Source: Bradyrhizobium sp. SK17 (GTDB lineage Bacteria; Pseudomonadota; Alphaproteobacteria; Rhizobiales; Xanthobacteraceae). From it: a stretch of DNA of 64,000 nucleotides. The notes under the pieces are model-generated. The model ran no database searches and was not told the DNA's origin. It worked only from the letters and a program-made list of their open reading frames with translations. Positions within the stretch are counted from its first letter, which is position 1. Each line of letters opens with the position of its first letter. The DNA lies in assembly GCF_002831585.1 (NCBI RefSeq), contig NZ_CP025113.1, positions 744,001 through 808,000 on the forward strand, given 5' to 3'. Shown piece by piece: positions 50,631-59,191 of this stretch. A program made the translations under genes and the position numbers.

Positions 50631-50736
50631 CGTCATCCTGAGGAGCGCGAAGCGCGTCTCGAAGAATGCACGGCCCGGATGCAGGTGGGCCGTCGACCCT
50701 TCGAGACGCCGCTGCGCGGCTCCTCAGGGTGACGGA
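50631..50736. repeat. Dispersed inverted repeat, family D (CGTCATCCTGAGGAGC)
   Basis: CGTCATCCTGAGGAGCGCGA plus GCGTCTCGAAG pairs with CTTCGAGACGC plus GCGCGGCTCCTCAGGGTGAC. The inner part has a GGCCC/GGGCC stem. This is a recognisable Bradyrhizobium-type intergenic repeat. It lies within the presumed ABC operon. Confidence 0.85.
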
Positions 50737-50762
50737 GATAGAGTGGTGCGCGCCGTCGACCA

Positions 50763-51767
50763 TCAATCCGCCTTCACATAGTCCTTGGCGATGATCGCGT
50801 TCGCATCAAAGCCCTTGTCGACGAAGCCCTGCTCTTGCAGCCATTTGATCTGGTTGTCGACGTTCTTCACGTCGAGCTTGCCGTCGGGATCGACATAGGC
50901 GCAATTGCCGACCACCTGCTCGACCGGCAGGTTTGTGTACTTGGCGATGATCTCGAGCAGCGGCCTCGTCTTGTCGTTGATCGGCACCACGCCGTCCTTG
51001 ATCGCGCTCAGGATCACGTCGTGATAGTCGTGATCGGCGCGGGTCAGCGCGGTGAGCAACCTCGTCACCAGTTGCGCATGGGTCAGCGTCCTCGGCGACG
51101 CGAAGATCGCCCCCAACTGCCACGGCGTCTCGTCGCCGACCCAGCCGAGCAATTTCGCACCGCCCGAATCCATCAAGGTCCGCGCGGTCGAGATCGGCAG
51201 CAGCGCGGCATCGACCGTCTCGCCCTTCAGCGCCGCCGCCGCGTTCGACAGCGATTGCAGCGGCACGATCTTCACATCGGACAGTTTGAAGCCGTATTTG
51301 TCGGCGAGCAGGCCGAGCGAGTAATGGAAGCTGGAGCCGACCTGGGTCACCGCCACGCGCTTGCCGGCGAGATCCTTCGGCGTCTTCAGGCCCGCCGCAT
51401 AGGCATTGTTGCTGGCGAAATAGCCGATCAAGGGATAACCGGCCTTCTCGCGGCTCATGCCGCCGATCACCTTCAGCGTGCCCTTGCCGGCGAGATTGTA
51501 GAGCCCCGCGGTGAAGGCGGTGATGCCGACATCGACATCGCCCGAGGTGGTCGCCACCGCGATCGGCTGCGCCGCGTCGAAGAACTTCAGCTCGACATCG
51601 AGCCCGGCGTCGCGGAAATAGCCCTTGTCCTGCGCGATGAACACCGGCGCCGAGGACGACAGCCGCAGCACGCCGATCTTCGCCTTGAGGACATCGTCGG
51701 CCCGCGCAATGCCGCTCGCGGCCCACATCAGCAAGCCCGTGAGTGCGAGCCGCGCCCAACCCTTCAT
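50763..51767 (-). CDS. ABC transporter substrate-binding protein (NMT1/SsuA-like)
   Basis: This 334-residue periplasmic protein has a signal peptide (LALTGLLMWAASGIARA). Its opening KIGVLRLSSSAPVFIAQDKG, followed by FFDAAQPIAVATTSGDVDVG, is typical of nitrate/sulfonate/taurine binding proteins. ATG 51767 is chosen for its GGAG site and signal peptide; an ATG at 51791 overlaps the preceding gene. It follows the FAD oxidoreductase gene by 13 bases, so the two are co-transcribed. Confidence 0.88.
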   Translation of the reverse strand: MKGWARLALTGLLMWAASGIARADDVLKAKIGVLRLSSSAPVFIAQDKGYFRDAGLDVELKFFDAAQPIAVATTSGDVDVGITAFTAGLYNLAGKGTLKVIGGMSREKAGYPLIGYFASNNAYAAGLKTPKDLAGKRVAVTQVGSSFHYSLGLLADKYGFKLSDVKIVPLQSLSNAAAALKGETVDAALLPISTARTLMDSGGAKLLGWVGDETPWQLGAIFASPRTLTHAQLVTRLLTALTRADHDYHDVILSAIKDGVVPINDKTRPLLEIIAKYTNLPVEQVVGNCAYVDPDGKLDVKNVDNQIKWLQEQGFVDKGFDANAIIAKDYVKAD

Positions 51768-51780
51768 CCCTGTACTCCGC

Positions 51781-53145
51781 TTATAGTCCATCAGGCACGG
51801 TTTGGTCGCGCCCGATGAACGCGCCCTGCGCCGCGAGCTGTTGTTGCAACTTTTCGACGGAAATGTCGCGCGGAATCGTGTTGCCCGACAGCGCCAAGGC
51901 CGCCGCGGTTCCCGCCGCCTCGCCCATCACGAAACAGGCACCGGAGACGCGCGCCGCCGATTGCCCCTCATGGGTCATCGAGGCGCAACGGCCGGCGACC
52001 AGGAGATTGTCGACGCCATCGGGTACCAGCATGCGGTACGGCAACTCATTGTAGCCGCGGCTGTCCGGGATCGGCGGAAACTCGAAGATCACGTCGCCCG
52101 CGACATGCGATTCCTTCGGCCAGCCATTGACGCCGATCGAATCCTCGAACGAGGCGCAACCCAGCACGTCCTCGCCTGTGAGCATGTAGCCGCCGATCAC
52201 GCGCCGGGTCTCGCGGATACCGAGCTGCGGCGGCAGATCGACGATATAGGAGTTCTCGAAGCCCGGCACCGTGCGCAGGAATGCAAAGGCCTCCACCGCC
52301 TGGCGGCGGCCCTCGATCTCGCCGCGCGTCATGTCGTCGGGATCGATGCCGGAAATGGCGCGGCCATCGTCCCGCGTCACCTGGGTGAAGTTCACCCGCC
52401 ATTCGATCTGCGACTTCTGCGGCCGCACGATCGCGGATTTGCGCGGGAATGTATGGGTACCGGCGGCCTCGGCCTCCGCCATCAGCGCCGGGATCGTGCG
52501 CCAGGCATCGCCGGCCCTGGCCGGATCGATGCCGTTGAGGCGGAACATCATCGAGGGGTAGAGCATGCCACCCGCATTGTCGCCGACCTCGTAGGGCGCG
52601 CCGGCCCACACCGCGAGATCGCCGTCACCGGAACAATCGATGAAGATGCCACCGCGCACCGCGCGCCGGCCGGCCTTGGTTTCCACCATCAGCGCGCGGA
52701 TATGCGCGCCATCCATCACGACGCCGGCGCCGAGCGCGTGGAACAGGATGTCGACCTTGTGATGCGCCAGCAGGTCGTCGGCCGCGATCTTGTAGGCCGC
52801 GGTGTCGTACGCCTGCGCCAGGATCTTGCCGAGGATCAGATGCGGCGCGTTCAGGCCGCCGAGCCGGTCGATCCGCGCCAGCAGGTCGGAGGCGATGCCC
52901 TGCACCACCCGATGCATCTCGCCGAAGATGTTGGCGTGCAGGCCGCAGAAATTGGTCACGCCGGCCGCGGTGCCCATGCCACCGAGAAATCCGTAGCGCT
53001 CGATCAACAGCGTCCGCCGTCCGGCGCGCGCCGCGCCGACCGCGGCTGCAATGCCGGCCGGGCCGCCGCCAAGCACCACCACGTCATATTCGCCATAGAG
53101 GGGGACCTGCCGCGCAGGTTCTTCGATCGTGCTCGCTCGCATCAT
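51781..53145 (-). CDS. FAD-dependent oxidoreductase (FAD_oxidored type)
   Basis: The protein of about 454 residues has YDVVVLGGGPAGIAAAVGAA, then RRTLLIERYGFLGGMGTAAGV. FIDCSGDGDLAVWAGAPYEV and a C-terminal LLVAGRCASMTHEGQSAARV follow, where the FAD pyrophosphate binds. This is the FAD_oxidored family, whose members act on diverse small molecules. The start at 53145/53142 follows AGGGCGGAA. It is first in the operon with the ABC importer genes and divergent from a LysR regulator, so it probably oxidises the imported compound. The substrate is unknown. Confidence 0.85.
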   Translation of the reverse strand: MMRASTIEEPARQVPLYGEYDVVVLGGGPAGIAAAVGAARAGRRTLLIERYGFLGGMGTAAGVTNFCGLHANIFGEMHRVVQGIASDLLARIDRLGGLNAPHLILGKILAQAYDTAAYKIAADDLLAHHKVDILFHALGAGVVMDGAHIRALMVETKAGRRAVRGGIFIDCSGDGDLAVWAGAPYEVGDNAGGMLYPSMMFRLNGIDPARAGDAWRTIPALMAEAEAAGTHTFPRKSAIVRPQKSQIEWRVNFTQVTRDDGRAISGIDPDDMTRGEIEGRRQAVEAFAFLRTVPGFENSYIVDLPPQLGIRETRRVIGGYMLTGEDVLGCASFEDSIGVNGWPKESHVAGDVIFEFPPIPDSRGYNELPYRMLVPDGVDNLLVAGRCASMTHEGQSAARVSGACFVMGEAAGTAAALALSGNTIPRDISVEKLQQQLAAQGAFIGRDQTVPDGL

Positions 53146-53269
53146 TTCCGCCCTGAACAAGTTGATTGGGCCGACTATGAATTGATGCGGATTGCAGTAC
53201 AATCCACCAAATTATGTAATCAGCTTTCGCGAATCGAGAAAGGCGAGAGATGAGTTAAAAGGACGGCAG

Positions 53270-54154
53270 ATGGATACGCTGGTCAATCTCGAAGCCTTCC
53301 TCGCCACCGCCGACGCCGGCGGCTTCTCCGCCGCCGCGCGCAAGCTGAACCTCGCAACCTCGGTCGTCGCCAAGCGCGTCACCCAGCTCGAGGAGCGGAT
53401 CGGCACCGCGCTGTTCCACCGCTCGACCCGCCAGTTGCGGCTGACCGAGGCCGGTCAGCAATATGTGCATCGCGCCCGCGGCGTCGTCGCCGATGTCGGC
53501 GATCTGCTGTCGCGGATGGGCGAGAAGCAGCGCGACCTCTCCGACCATCTCCGCGTCAAGGCGCCGACCTCGCTGACGGTGGCGCGGCTTGCCGATGCGT
53601 TCACGATCTTCCAGCGACAGAACCGCAGCGTGAAGCTCGAGATCGTGATGATCGATCGCCCGGTCGATCCGGTGACCGAAGGTTTCGACATCGCGATCGG
53701 CGCCTTCCCGCATTCCTTCGGCGGGGTTGTCGACGAGCCGTTGTGCCGGCTGCCGCGGCTCGTGTGCGCCGCGCCGGCCTATCTCAGGAAGAACGGCACG
53801 CCGAAACATCCGCGCGATCTGGTCGATCACCGCTGCCTCAGCTTCCTGCCCACGGGGCCGGAATGGCCGTTCGAGGGGCCGCGCGGCCGGATCAATGTCC
53901 AGGTCCGCCCGATCCTGTCGTCGAACGAGGGCCGCGTGCTGACGCAGAGTGCGATCGCCGGCAACGGCATCGCGCTGCTGTCGCATTACCTGGTCGCCGA
54001 CGCACTGCGCGACGGCGCGTTGCAGCCGATCCTTGCCGAGTTTCCGATTCCGGAACTGTGGGTGAAAGCCGCCGTTCCCGAACGCCGCATCGACGCTGCC
54101 GCGGTGCAGGCACTGCTGAAGACTTTGAAAAAGTCGCTGTCGCAGCCGCTGTAA
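53270..54154 (+). CDS. LysR family transcriptional regulator
   Basis: This 294-residue protein has the LysR helix-turn-helix at residues ~5-64 (NLEAFLATADAGGFSAAARK, then RITQLEERIGTALFHRSTR-like). It has a PBP-type effector domain (LRVKAPTSLTVARLADAF onward). ATG 53270 follows AAAAGGACGG. It is divergent from the FAD oxidoreductase/ABC operon with 124 bases between the starts, the usual layout for a LysR activator of the neighbouring operon. Confidence 0.92.
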   Translation: MDTLVNLEAFLATADAGGFSAAARKLNLATSVVAKRVTQLEERIGTALFHRSTRQLRLTEAGQQYVHRARGVVADVGDLLSRMGEKQRDLSDHLRVKAPTSLTVARLADAFTIFQRQNRSVKLEIVMIDRPVDPVTEGFDIAIGAFPHSFGGVVDEPLCRLPRLVCAAPAYLRKNGTPKHPRDLVDHRCLSFLPTGPEWPFEGPRGRINVQVRPILSSNEGRVLTQSAIAGNGIALLSHYLVADALRDGALQPILAEFPIPELWVKAAVPERRIDAAAVQALLKTLKKSLSQPL

Positions 54155-54216
54155 TCCGGCACTGGTCTTGGCCTTCGCATGCAGACCTGCGAGAACAATG
54201 CGAAAGGATCGCCTGC

Positions 54217-54480
54217 TTGAAACTCCTGCTGTCAGTATCGCTCGGTCTCATCATCGCCGCTCAGCCCGCGGCAGCGATCGAGACGTGCCGCTTCATCGAG
54301 GCCAAGGCGGAGCGCGAGGCCTGCTACCATCGGCAAGAGGAGGAACTGGCGGCCCGGCGCAAGCCCGAACCGTCGATCACCCAATCGAGCCAATCGATGA
54401 CGTTCGACTCCTTGCAGCAGATGCGCCGTGACGACGAAGAGGTCTATCGCAGCATGCGCGGCATCTGCCGCGGCTGCTGA
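54217..54480 (+). CDS. Small secreted protein (87 aa), hypothetical
   Basis: The frame starts with TTG at 54217, preceded by AAGGATC about 8 bases upstream. The product has a signal peptide (LLLSVSLGLIIAAQPAAA) and a short mature domain. The mature part has four Cys (ETCRF, EACYH, GICRGC) and a charged helix (KAEREACYHRQEEELAARR). The Cys pairs may form disulfides. It is 62 bases after the LysR gene. No family was recognised. Confidence 0.65.
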   Translation: MKLLLSVSLGLIIAAQPAAAIETCRFIEAKAEREACYHRQEEELAARRKPEPSITQSSQSMTFDSLQQMRRDDEEVYRSMRGICRGC

Positions 54481-54493
54481 GCGAGGCGGAATC

Positions 54494-54574
54494 TGTAGGG
54501 TGGATTAGCGAAGCGTAATCCGCCGACTTATCGCGGTATGAACGGCGGGTTACGCTACGCTAACCCGCCCTACG
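54494..54574. repeat. Dispersed inverted repeat, family C (second copy)
   Basis: TGTAGGGTGGATTAGCGAAG plus GTAATCCGCC pairs with GGCGGGTTACGC plus TAACCCGCCCTACG. It is the same family as 36398-36482 and again lies between convergent genes. Confidence 0.85.
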
Positions 54575-54579
54575 CCGCC

Positions 54580-55380
54580 CTACGAATTGCCGCCGCCCCA
54601 CCGCCCCGCGCGCTTCTCGGCAAAGGAGGCCAGCCCTTCGGCGGCCTCGGCGGTCTGCCGCTTCGCCGAATGCAGATGGACGAGACGCTTGTAGGCCGCA
54701 TCGTCCACCGCCATGCCGCCGAACGAGCTTTCCATCGCGAGCGTCTTGGTTTCGGCCATCGCCTCCGGCGCGTTGCCGAGCAACTGTTCCACGACCCTGG
54801 CGCCGGCGCTTTCGAGATCGGACAATGGCACCACCTCATGAACGAGACCGATGCGCCGCGCATCTTCCGCACCGAATCGTTCGCCGGTCAGGGCGTAGCG
54901 GCGTACCTGGCGCACGCCGATGGCGTCGCAGAGCTGCGGGATGATGATCGCAGCCGTCAGGCCCCAGCGCACCTCGGTGATCGAGAACAGCGCGTTGTCG
55001 GCCGCGATCACGATATCGCAGGCCGAGATCACGCCGGTGCCGCCGCCGAAGCAGCCGCCCTGCACCAGCGCCACGGTCGGGACCGGCAGCGTGTTGAGGC
55101 GCTGCACCGCCTCGAAGGTGGCTCGCGACGCCGTCTCGTTCTCGTCAGACGATTTCGGCCGCACGCCGTTGATCCATTTCAGGTCGGCGCCGGCCTGGAA
55201 ATGCTTGCCGTTGCCCTTGAGCACGACGACGCGCACCGGCTTGGTCGAGAGATCGTCGATCGCGGCGAGCACGCCGGCGATCAACGCGCCATCATAGGCA
55301 TTGTTGACCTCGGGCCGGTTCAGCGTGACGGTCGCGACCCCGCGCGCATCGAGGCTCCACAGGACTGGGCTGGCCGACAT
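54580..55380 (-). CDS. Enoyl-CoA hydratase/isomerase family protein
   Basis: This 266-residue crotonase-fold protein has GVATVTLNRPEVNNAYDGAL and the oxyanion motif HFQAGADLKWI. VQGGCFGGGTGVISACDIVI is followed by FSITEVRWGLT with one catalytic Glu. The pattern is close to methylglutaconyl-CoA hydratases of leucine or terpenoid breakdown, but no liu/atu genes are adjacent, so only the family is called. ATG 55380 matches the family length. Confidence 0.88.
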   Translation of the reverse strand: MSASPVLWSLDARGVATVTLNRPEVNNAYDGALIAGVLAAIDDLSTKPVRVVVLKGNGKHFQAGADLKWINGVRPKSSDENETASRATFEAVQRLNTLPVPTVALVQGGCFGGGTGVISACDIVIAADNALFSITEVRWGLTAAIIIPQLCDAIGVRQVRRYALTGERFGAEDARRIGLVHEVVPLSDLESAGARVVEQLLGNAPEAMAETKTLAMESSFGGMAVDDAAYKRLVHLHSAKRQTAEAAEGLASFAEKRAGRWGGGNS

Positions 55381-55548
55381 GACGTTTCTCCCTGGCTCGG
55401 CATTGCTCTTGGCAGGCACTATGACGAGAGCGGCCGCCTTGATCCATCACTTTCGGGCGCGCACGACCGCGCCTTGCGCATGACGGGTTGCGCGATGCCC
55501 CGCGCTTGTGGAAACTGACGCGGCACGTTGCAAGGACCAGTTCCACTC

Positions 55549-56523
55549 ATGCGCATTTGCATTTTCGGCGCGGGCGCCGTCGGCAGCCACTTCGCGGTCC
55601 GGCTGGCCCGCGCCGGCCACGAGGTGTCCTGCGTGATGCGAGGCCCCCATCTCGATGCGGTCAGGACCAACGGCTTGACGCTGAAGGTCGGTGACAGCAG
55701 CGTCACCGCGAAAGTCAAGGCGTCGGCCGATCCCGCCGAGCTCGGCCCGCAGGACGTCGTCATCAGCACGCTGAAGGCCACCGGAGTCAGTGCGCTCGCC
55801 AGCGGGTTGTTACCGCTGCTTGAGCGGGACACCGCAATCGTGTTCGCGCAGAACGGCATTCCCTGGTGGTACGATCTCGGCCCGCCGCCGCAGCATCCCA
55901 GCATTCCTGATCTCGGCTTCCTCGATCCCGGCGGGCGCTTGCGCCGCGCCATACCGAAAGAGCGAATCATCGGCGGCGTGATCTTCTCCTCCAACGAGGT
56001 GATCGCGCCCGGCACCGCGGCCAACCTGTCGCCGGAGCGCAACCGGCTCCTGATCGGTGAATGCGACGATCGCCGGAGCGAGCGCATCGCCCGGCTGCGC
56101 GCGGCGTTGAACGAGGCCGCGATCGAATCGCCCGAGGTCACGCAGATCCGCGAGACGATCTGGTCGAAGCTATTGACCAACATGTCGATGTCGGTGCTTT
56201 GCCTCTTGACCGGGCTGACCGCGCGCGGCGTCCGCGACGATCCTGACATGCAGGACGTGATCCCGCGGCTGCTCGACGAGGCCAACACGGTGGCGACGCA
56301 CTATATCCCCGGGGTCAAGCGCGTCACCCGCTCGGGACCCGCGCCTGACCACAAGCCCTCGATCCTGCAAGACTACGAGCTCGGCCGTGCCATGGAGATC
56401 GACGTGCTGGTGCGCGCACCGGCGGCGTTTGCCCGCGCGGCTGATATTGCGACCCCGATGCTCGACCTGATGGCCGCGCTCGCGATCCAGAAGGCGCGTG
56501 ACAAGGGCCTGTATCAGGGCTGA
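55549..56523 (+). CDS. Ketopantoate reductase-like (2-dehydropantoate 2-reductase family)
   Basis: This 324-residue protein has the Rossmann motif IFGAGAVGSHFAVRLARAGH. It has the conserved mid-region NGIPWWYDLGPPPQHP and the C-terminal domain with KLLTNMSMSVLCLLTG (catalytic Lys). The ApbA C-terminal helix bundle with PSILQDYELGRAMEIDVL follows. The family reduces ketopantoate or other 2-keto acids with NADPH. A second, true panE probably lies elsewhere, since no pantothenate genes are adjacent. It is followed 39 bases later by an SDR gene on the same strand. Confidence 0.86.
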   Translation: MRICIFGAGAVGSHFAVRLARAGHEVSCVMRGPHLDAVRTNGLTLKVGDSSVTAKVKASADPAELGPQDVVISTLKATGVSALASGLLPLLERDTAIVFAQNGIPWWYDLGPPPQHPSIPDLGFLDPGGRLRRAIPKERIIGGVIFSSNEVIAPGTAANLSPERNRLLIGECDDRRSERIARLRAALNEAAIESPEVTQIRETIWSKLLTNMSMSVLCLLTGLTARGVRDDPDMQDVIPRLLDEANTVATHYIPGVKRVTRSGPAPDHKPSILQDYELGRAMEIDVLVRAPAAFARAADIATPMLDLMAALAIQKARDKGLYQG

Positions 56524-56562
56524 CAATCCAGGCATCACGACAACAAGCAGGGACATCGAACC

Positions 56563-57345
56563 ATGCACGTCAAGGACAAGGTCTGCGTCGTCACCGGCGG
56601 CGCCAGCGGGATCGGCGAAGCGGTGGCGCGCGCCTATGCGGAGGCCGGCGCACGCGGCGTCGTGGTCGCCGACCTGAAGACCTCGCGCGACCGGCTCGCC
56701 AGCGTCGCCGGCGATATCGACGGGCTCGCGGTCACCGCCGACGTCGGGCTCGAGGAGGACATCAAGGCGCTGATCGCGGCCGCCGAGGACAAATATGGGC
56801 CGGTCGACGTGTTCTTCTCCAATGCCGGGCTGTCGCGCAAGGGACAGGAAACCGCATCCGATGCCGACTGGGATGTGAGCTGGCGCGTGCATGTGATGAG
56901 CCACGTGTTCGCGGCGCGGGCGCTGGTGCCGGGCATGCTGGCACGCGGCTCCGGCTATCTGCTCAACACCGCGTCTGCGGCAGGGCTGTTGGCCTCGCTG
57001 AACTCGATGCCCTACGGCGTCACCAAGAGCGCCGCGGTCGCGCTCGCGGAGCATCTGGCGATCCAGTATGGCGATCGCGGCATCCGCGTCTCCGTGCTCT
57101 GCCCGCAATCGGTACAGACCGGGATGACCACGCCGGGCCCGAGCGCGGCCCGCGTCGACGGCGTGCTGCAACCGGGCGAGGTGGCGCGGATGGTGATCGA
57201 GGCGATGGCTGAAGAGCGTTTCCTGATTCTCTCGCATCCGCAGGTGCAGGAATACATGCAGCGCAAGGCCACCAACCGCGAACGCTGGCTGTCCGGCATG
57301 CGCCGCCTGCGCGACCGGATCTATGGCGGCGCCGCGTCAGGCTGA
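56563..57345 (+). CDS. SDR family oxidoreductase
   Basis: This 260-residue classical short-chain dehydrogenase has VVTGGASGIGEAVARAYAEAG (cofactor) and an NAG-type motif in FFSNAGLSRK. The catalytic Ser is in LNTASAAGLLAS, and Tyr and Lys are in PYGVTKSAAVA. VLCPQSVQTGM follows the active site. An Asp at the end of the second strand (VADLKT) favours NAD over NADP. It probably forms a pair with the preceding reductase gene. The substrate is unknown. Confidence 0.9.
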   Translation: MHVKDKVCVVTGGASGIGEAVARAYAEAGARGVVVADLKTSRDRLASVAGDIDGLAVTADVGLEEDIKALIAAAEDKYGPVDVFFSNAGLSRKGQETASDADWDVSWRVHVMSHVFAARALVPGMLARGSGYLLNTASAAGLLASLNSMPYGVTKSAAVALAEHLAIQYGDRGIRVSVLCPQSVQTGMTTPGPSAARVDGVLQPGEVARMVIEAMAEERFLILSHPQVQEYMQRKATNRERWLSGMRRLRDRIYGGAASG

Positions 57346-57354
57346 CGGCCCCAT

Positions 57355-57439
57355 CGTCATTGCGAGGAGCGACAGCGACGAAGCAATCCATTCATCCGCG
57401 AACGGCGAGATGGATTGCTTCGCTTCGCTCGCAATGACG
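57355..57439. repeat. Dispersed inverted repeat, family E (CGTCATTGCGAGGAGC)
   Basis: CGTCATTGCGAGGAGCGACA plus GAAGCAATCCA pairs with TGGATTGCTTC plus GCTCGCAATGACG, with an inner CCGCGAACGGCG loop. The motif is a well-known type of intergenic repeat in Bradyrhizobium and Rhodopseudomonas. It lies between convergent genes. Confidence 0.88.
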
Positions 57440-57442
57440 TTG

Positions 57443-58180
57443 TTACGGCTCTTTCAGAGGCGGCGCGAACTTGTCCAGCAGCCCGGAATAGGCTTTCGCC
57501 GCGGGCATCGCGTAGGCGCCGCGGCGCGATGTCGTGAGCTTGAGGGCTGCGAGCGCCTCCGCCTGCTTCACCGCGGCCGCCACGCCGTCGACCACCGGCA
57601 CGCCGAACTGCACCGACAGCGCCTGGGCCAGGTCGGCCATCCCGGCGCAGCCGAGCACGATGGCATCGGCCCCCTTCTCCAGCGCTCGCGCGATTTCCGC
57701 CTGTAGCTTCTCCCGCGCGCCGGAGCCCGGCTTTTCGAGATCGAGCACCGCGACATCGCAGGCGGTGACCGCGGCGCGATCGGCAAAGCCGTAGCGGCGG
57801 ACCAGCTCCTCCAGCGGCACGATCGAGCGCGGCAGCGTGGTGACGATCCCGATCCGCCTGGCGAGCTGGCCGGCGGTGACCAGCGCCGCCTCGCAAATGC
57901 CGACCACCGGATAGCGCGCCGCCGACCGCGCCGCGTCGAGCCCGGTGTCGTCGAAACAGGCGATGATGCCGGCATCGGCATCCGGCGTCTTCAGGAGCGC
58001 TTCGATCAGCCCGGGAATGGCGAACGCCTCGTCATAGAAGCCCTCGATCGAAGCGGGGCCCATCGCCGACGTGACGGCTATGATCTCGGTGCCATCAGCG
58101 GCAACCGCCTGCGCCGCGGTGGCGATGGTCGCGGTCATCGACGCGGTGGTGTTGGGATTGACGATCAGGATCTTGGTCAT
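57443..58180 (-). CDS. Aspartate/glutamate (hydantoin-type) racemase family protein
   Basis: This 245-residue protein has ILIVNPNTTASMT at the N-terminus. The two catalytic Cys contexts are IIACFDDTGLDAARS and VLGCAGMADLAQAL, as expected for two-base cysteine racemases. The family includes hydantoin, allantoin and Asp/Glu racemases. Start ATG 58180 is set by the NPNT motif. No hydantoinase gene is adjacent, so the substrate is unknown. Confidence 0.86.
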   Translation of the reverse strand: MTKILIVNPNTTASMTATIATAAQAVAADGTEIIAVTSAMGPASIEGFYDEAFAIPGLIEALLKTPDADAGIIACFDDTGLDAARSAARYPVVGICEAALVTAGQLARRIGIVTTLPRSIVPLEELVRRYGFADRAAVTACDVAVLDLEKPGSGAREKLQAEIARALEKGADAIVLGCAGMADLAQALSVQFGVPVVDGVAAAVKQAEALAALKLTTSRRGAYAMPAAKAYSGLLDKFAPPLKEP

Positions 58181-58191
58181 GAATCGAATTA

Positions 58192-58222
58192 GTAGCCCGG
58201 ATGCAGCGCAGCGCAATCCGGG
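58192..58222. repeat. Short dispersed repeat, family F (GTAGCCCGGATG)
   Basis: GTAGCCCGGATGCAGCGCAG followed by CGCAATCCGGGG is a short palindromic element of the CCCGGAT...ATCCGGG type, recognised from memory as an intergenic repeat of rhizobial genomes. Only one copy was seen in this window. Confidence 0.55.
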
Positions 58223-58249
58223 GCAGTGTCACAGGCGGAACGCGGTCCG

Positions 58250-58930
<681 letters not shown>

Positions 58931-59191
58931 GATGACATCTCGACGACTTGTTGCTTCGCCATGTCTAGCCCTCCGATCCCGATGCGCGCAAATGCCGCCC
59001 TGGCGGTCGCGCCGCAAGTGAACTGGCTCACAGCCAATCCACATTTCCTTTGCAACATTCCGTTGGTAGACCTGACACCGCTACTGTAGGATGGCATACA
59101 GCGCACCACACGTTTAGCGCGAATCCGTTTTGACGATTGTTAATATCTCATCAATATGACGCGCGGGTACCGCGAATTGGGGGACGGGAGC

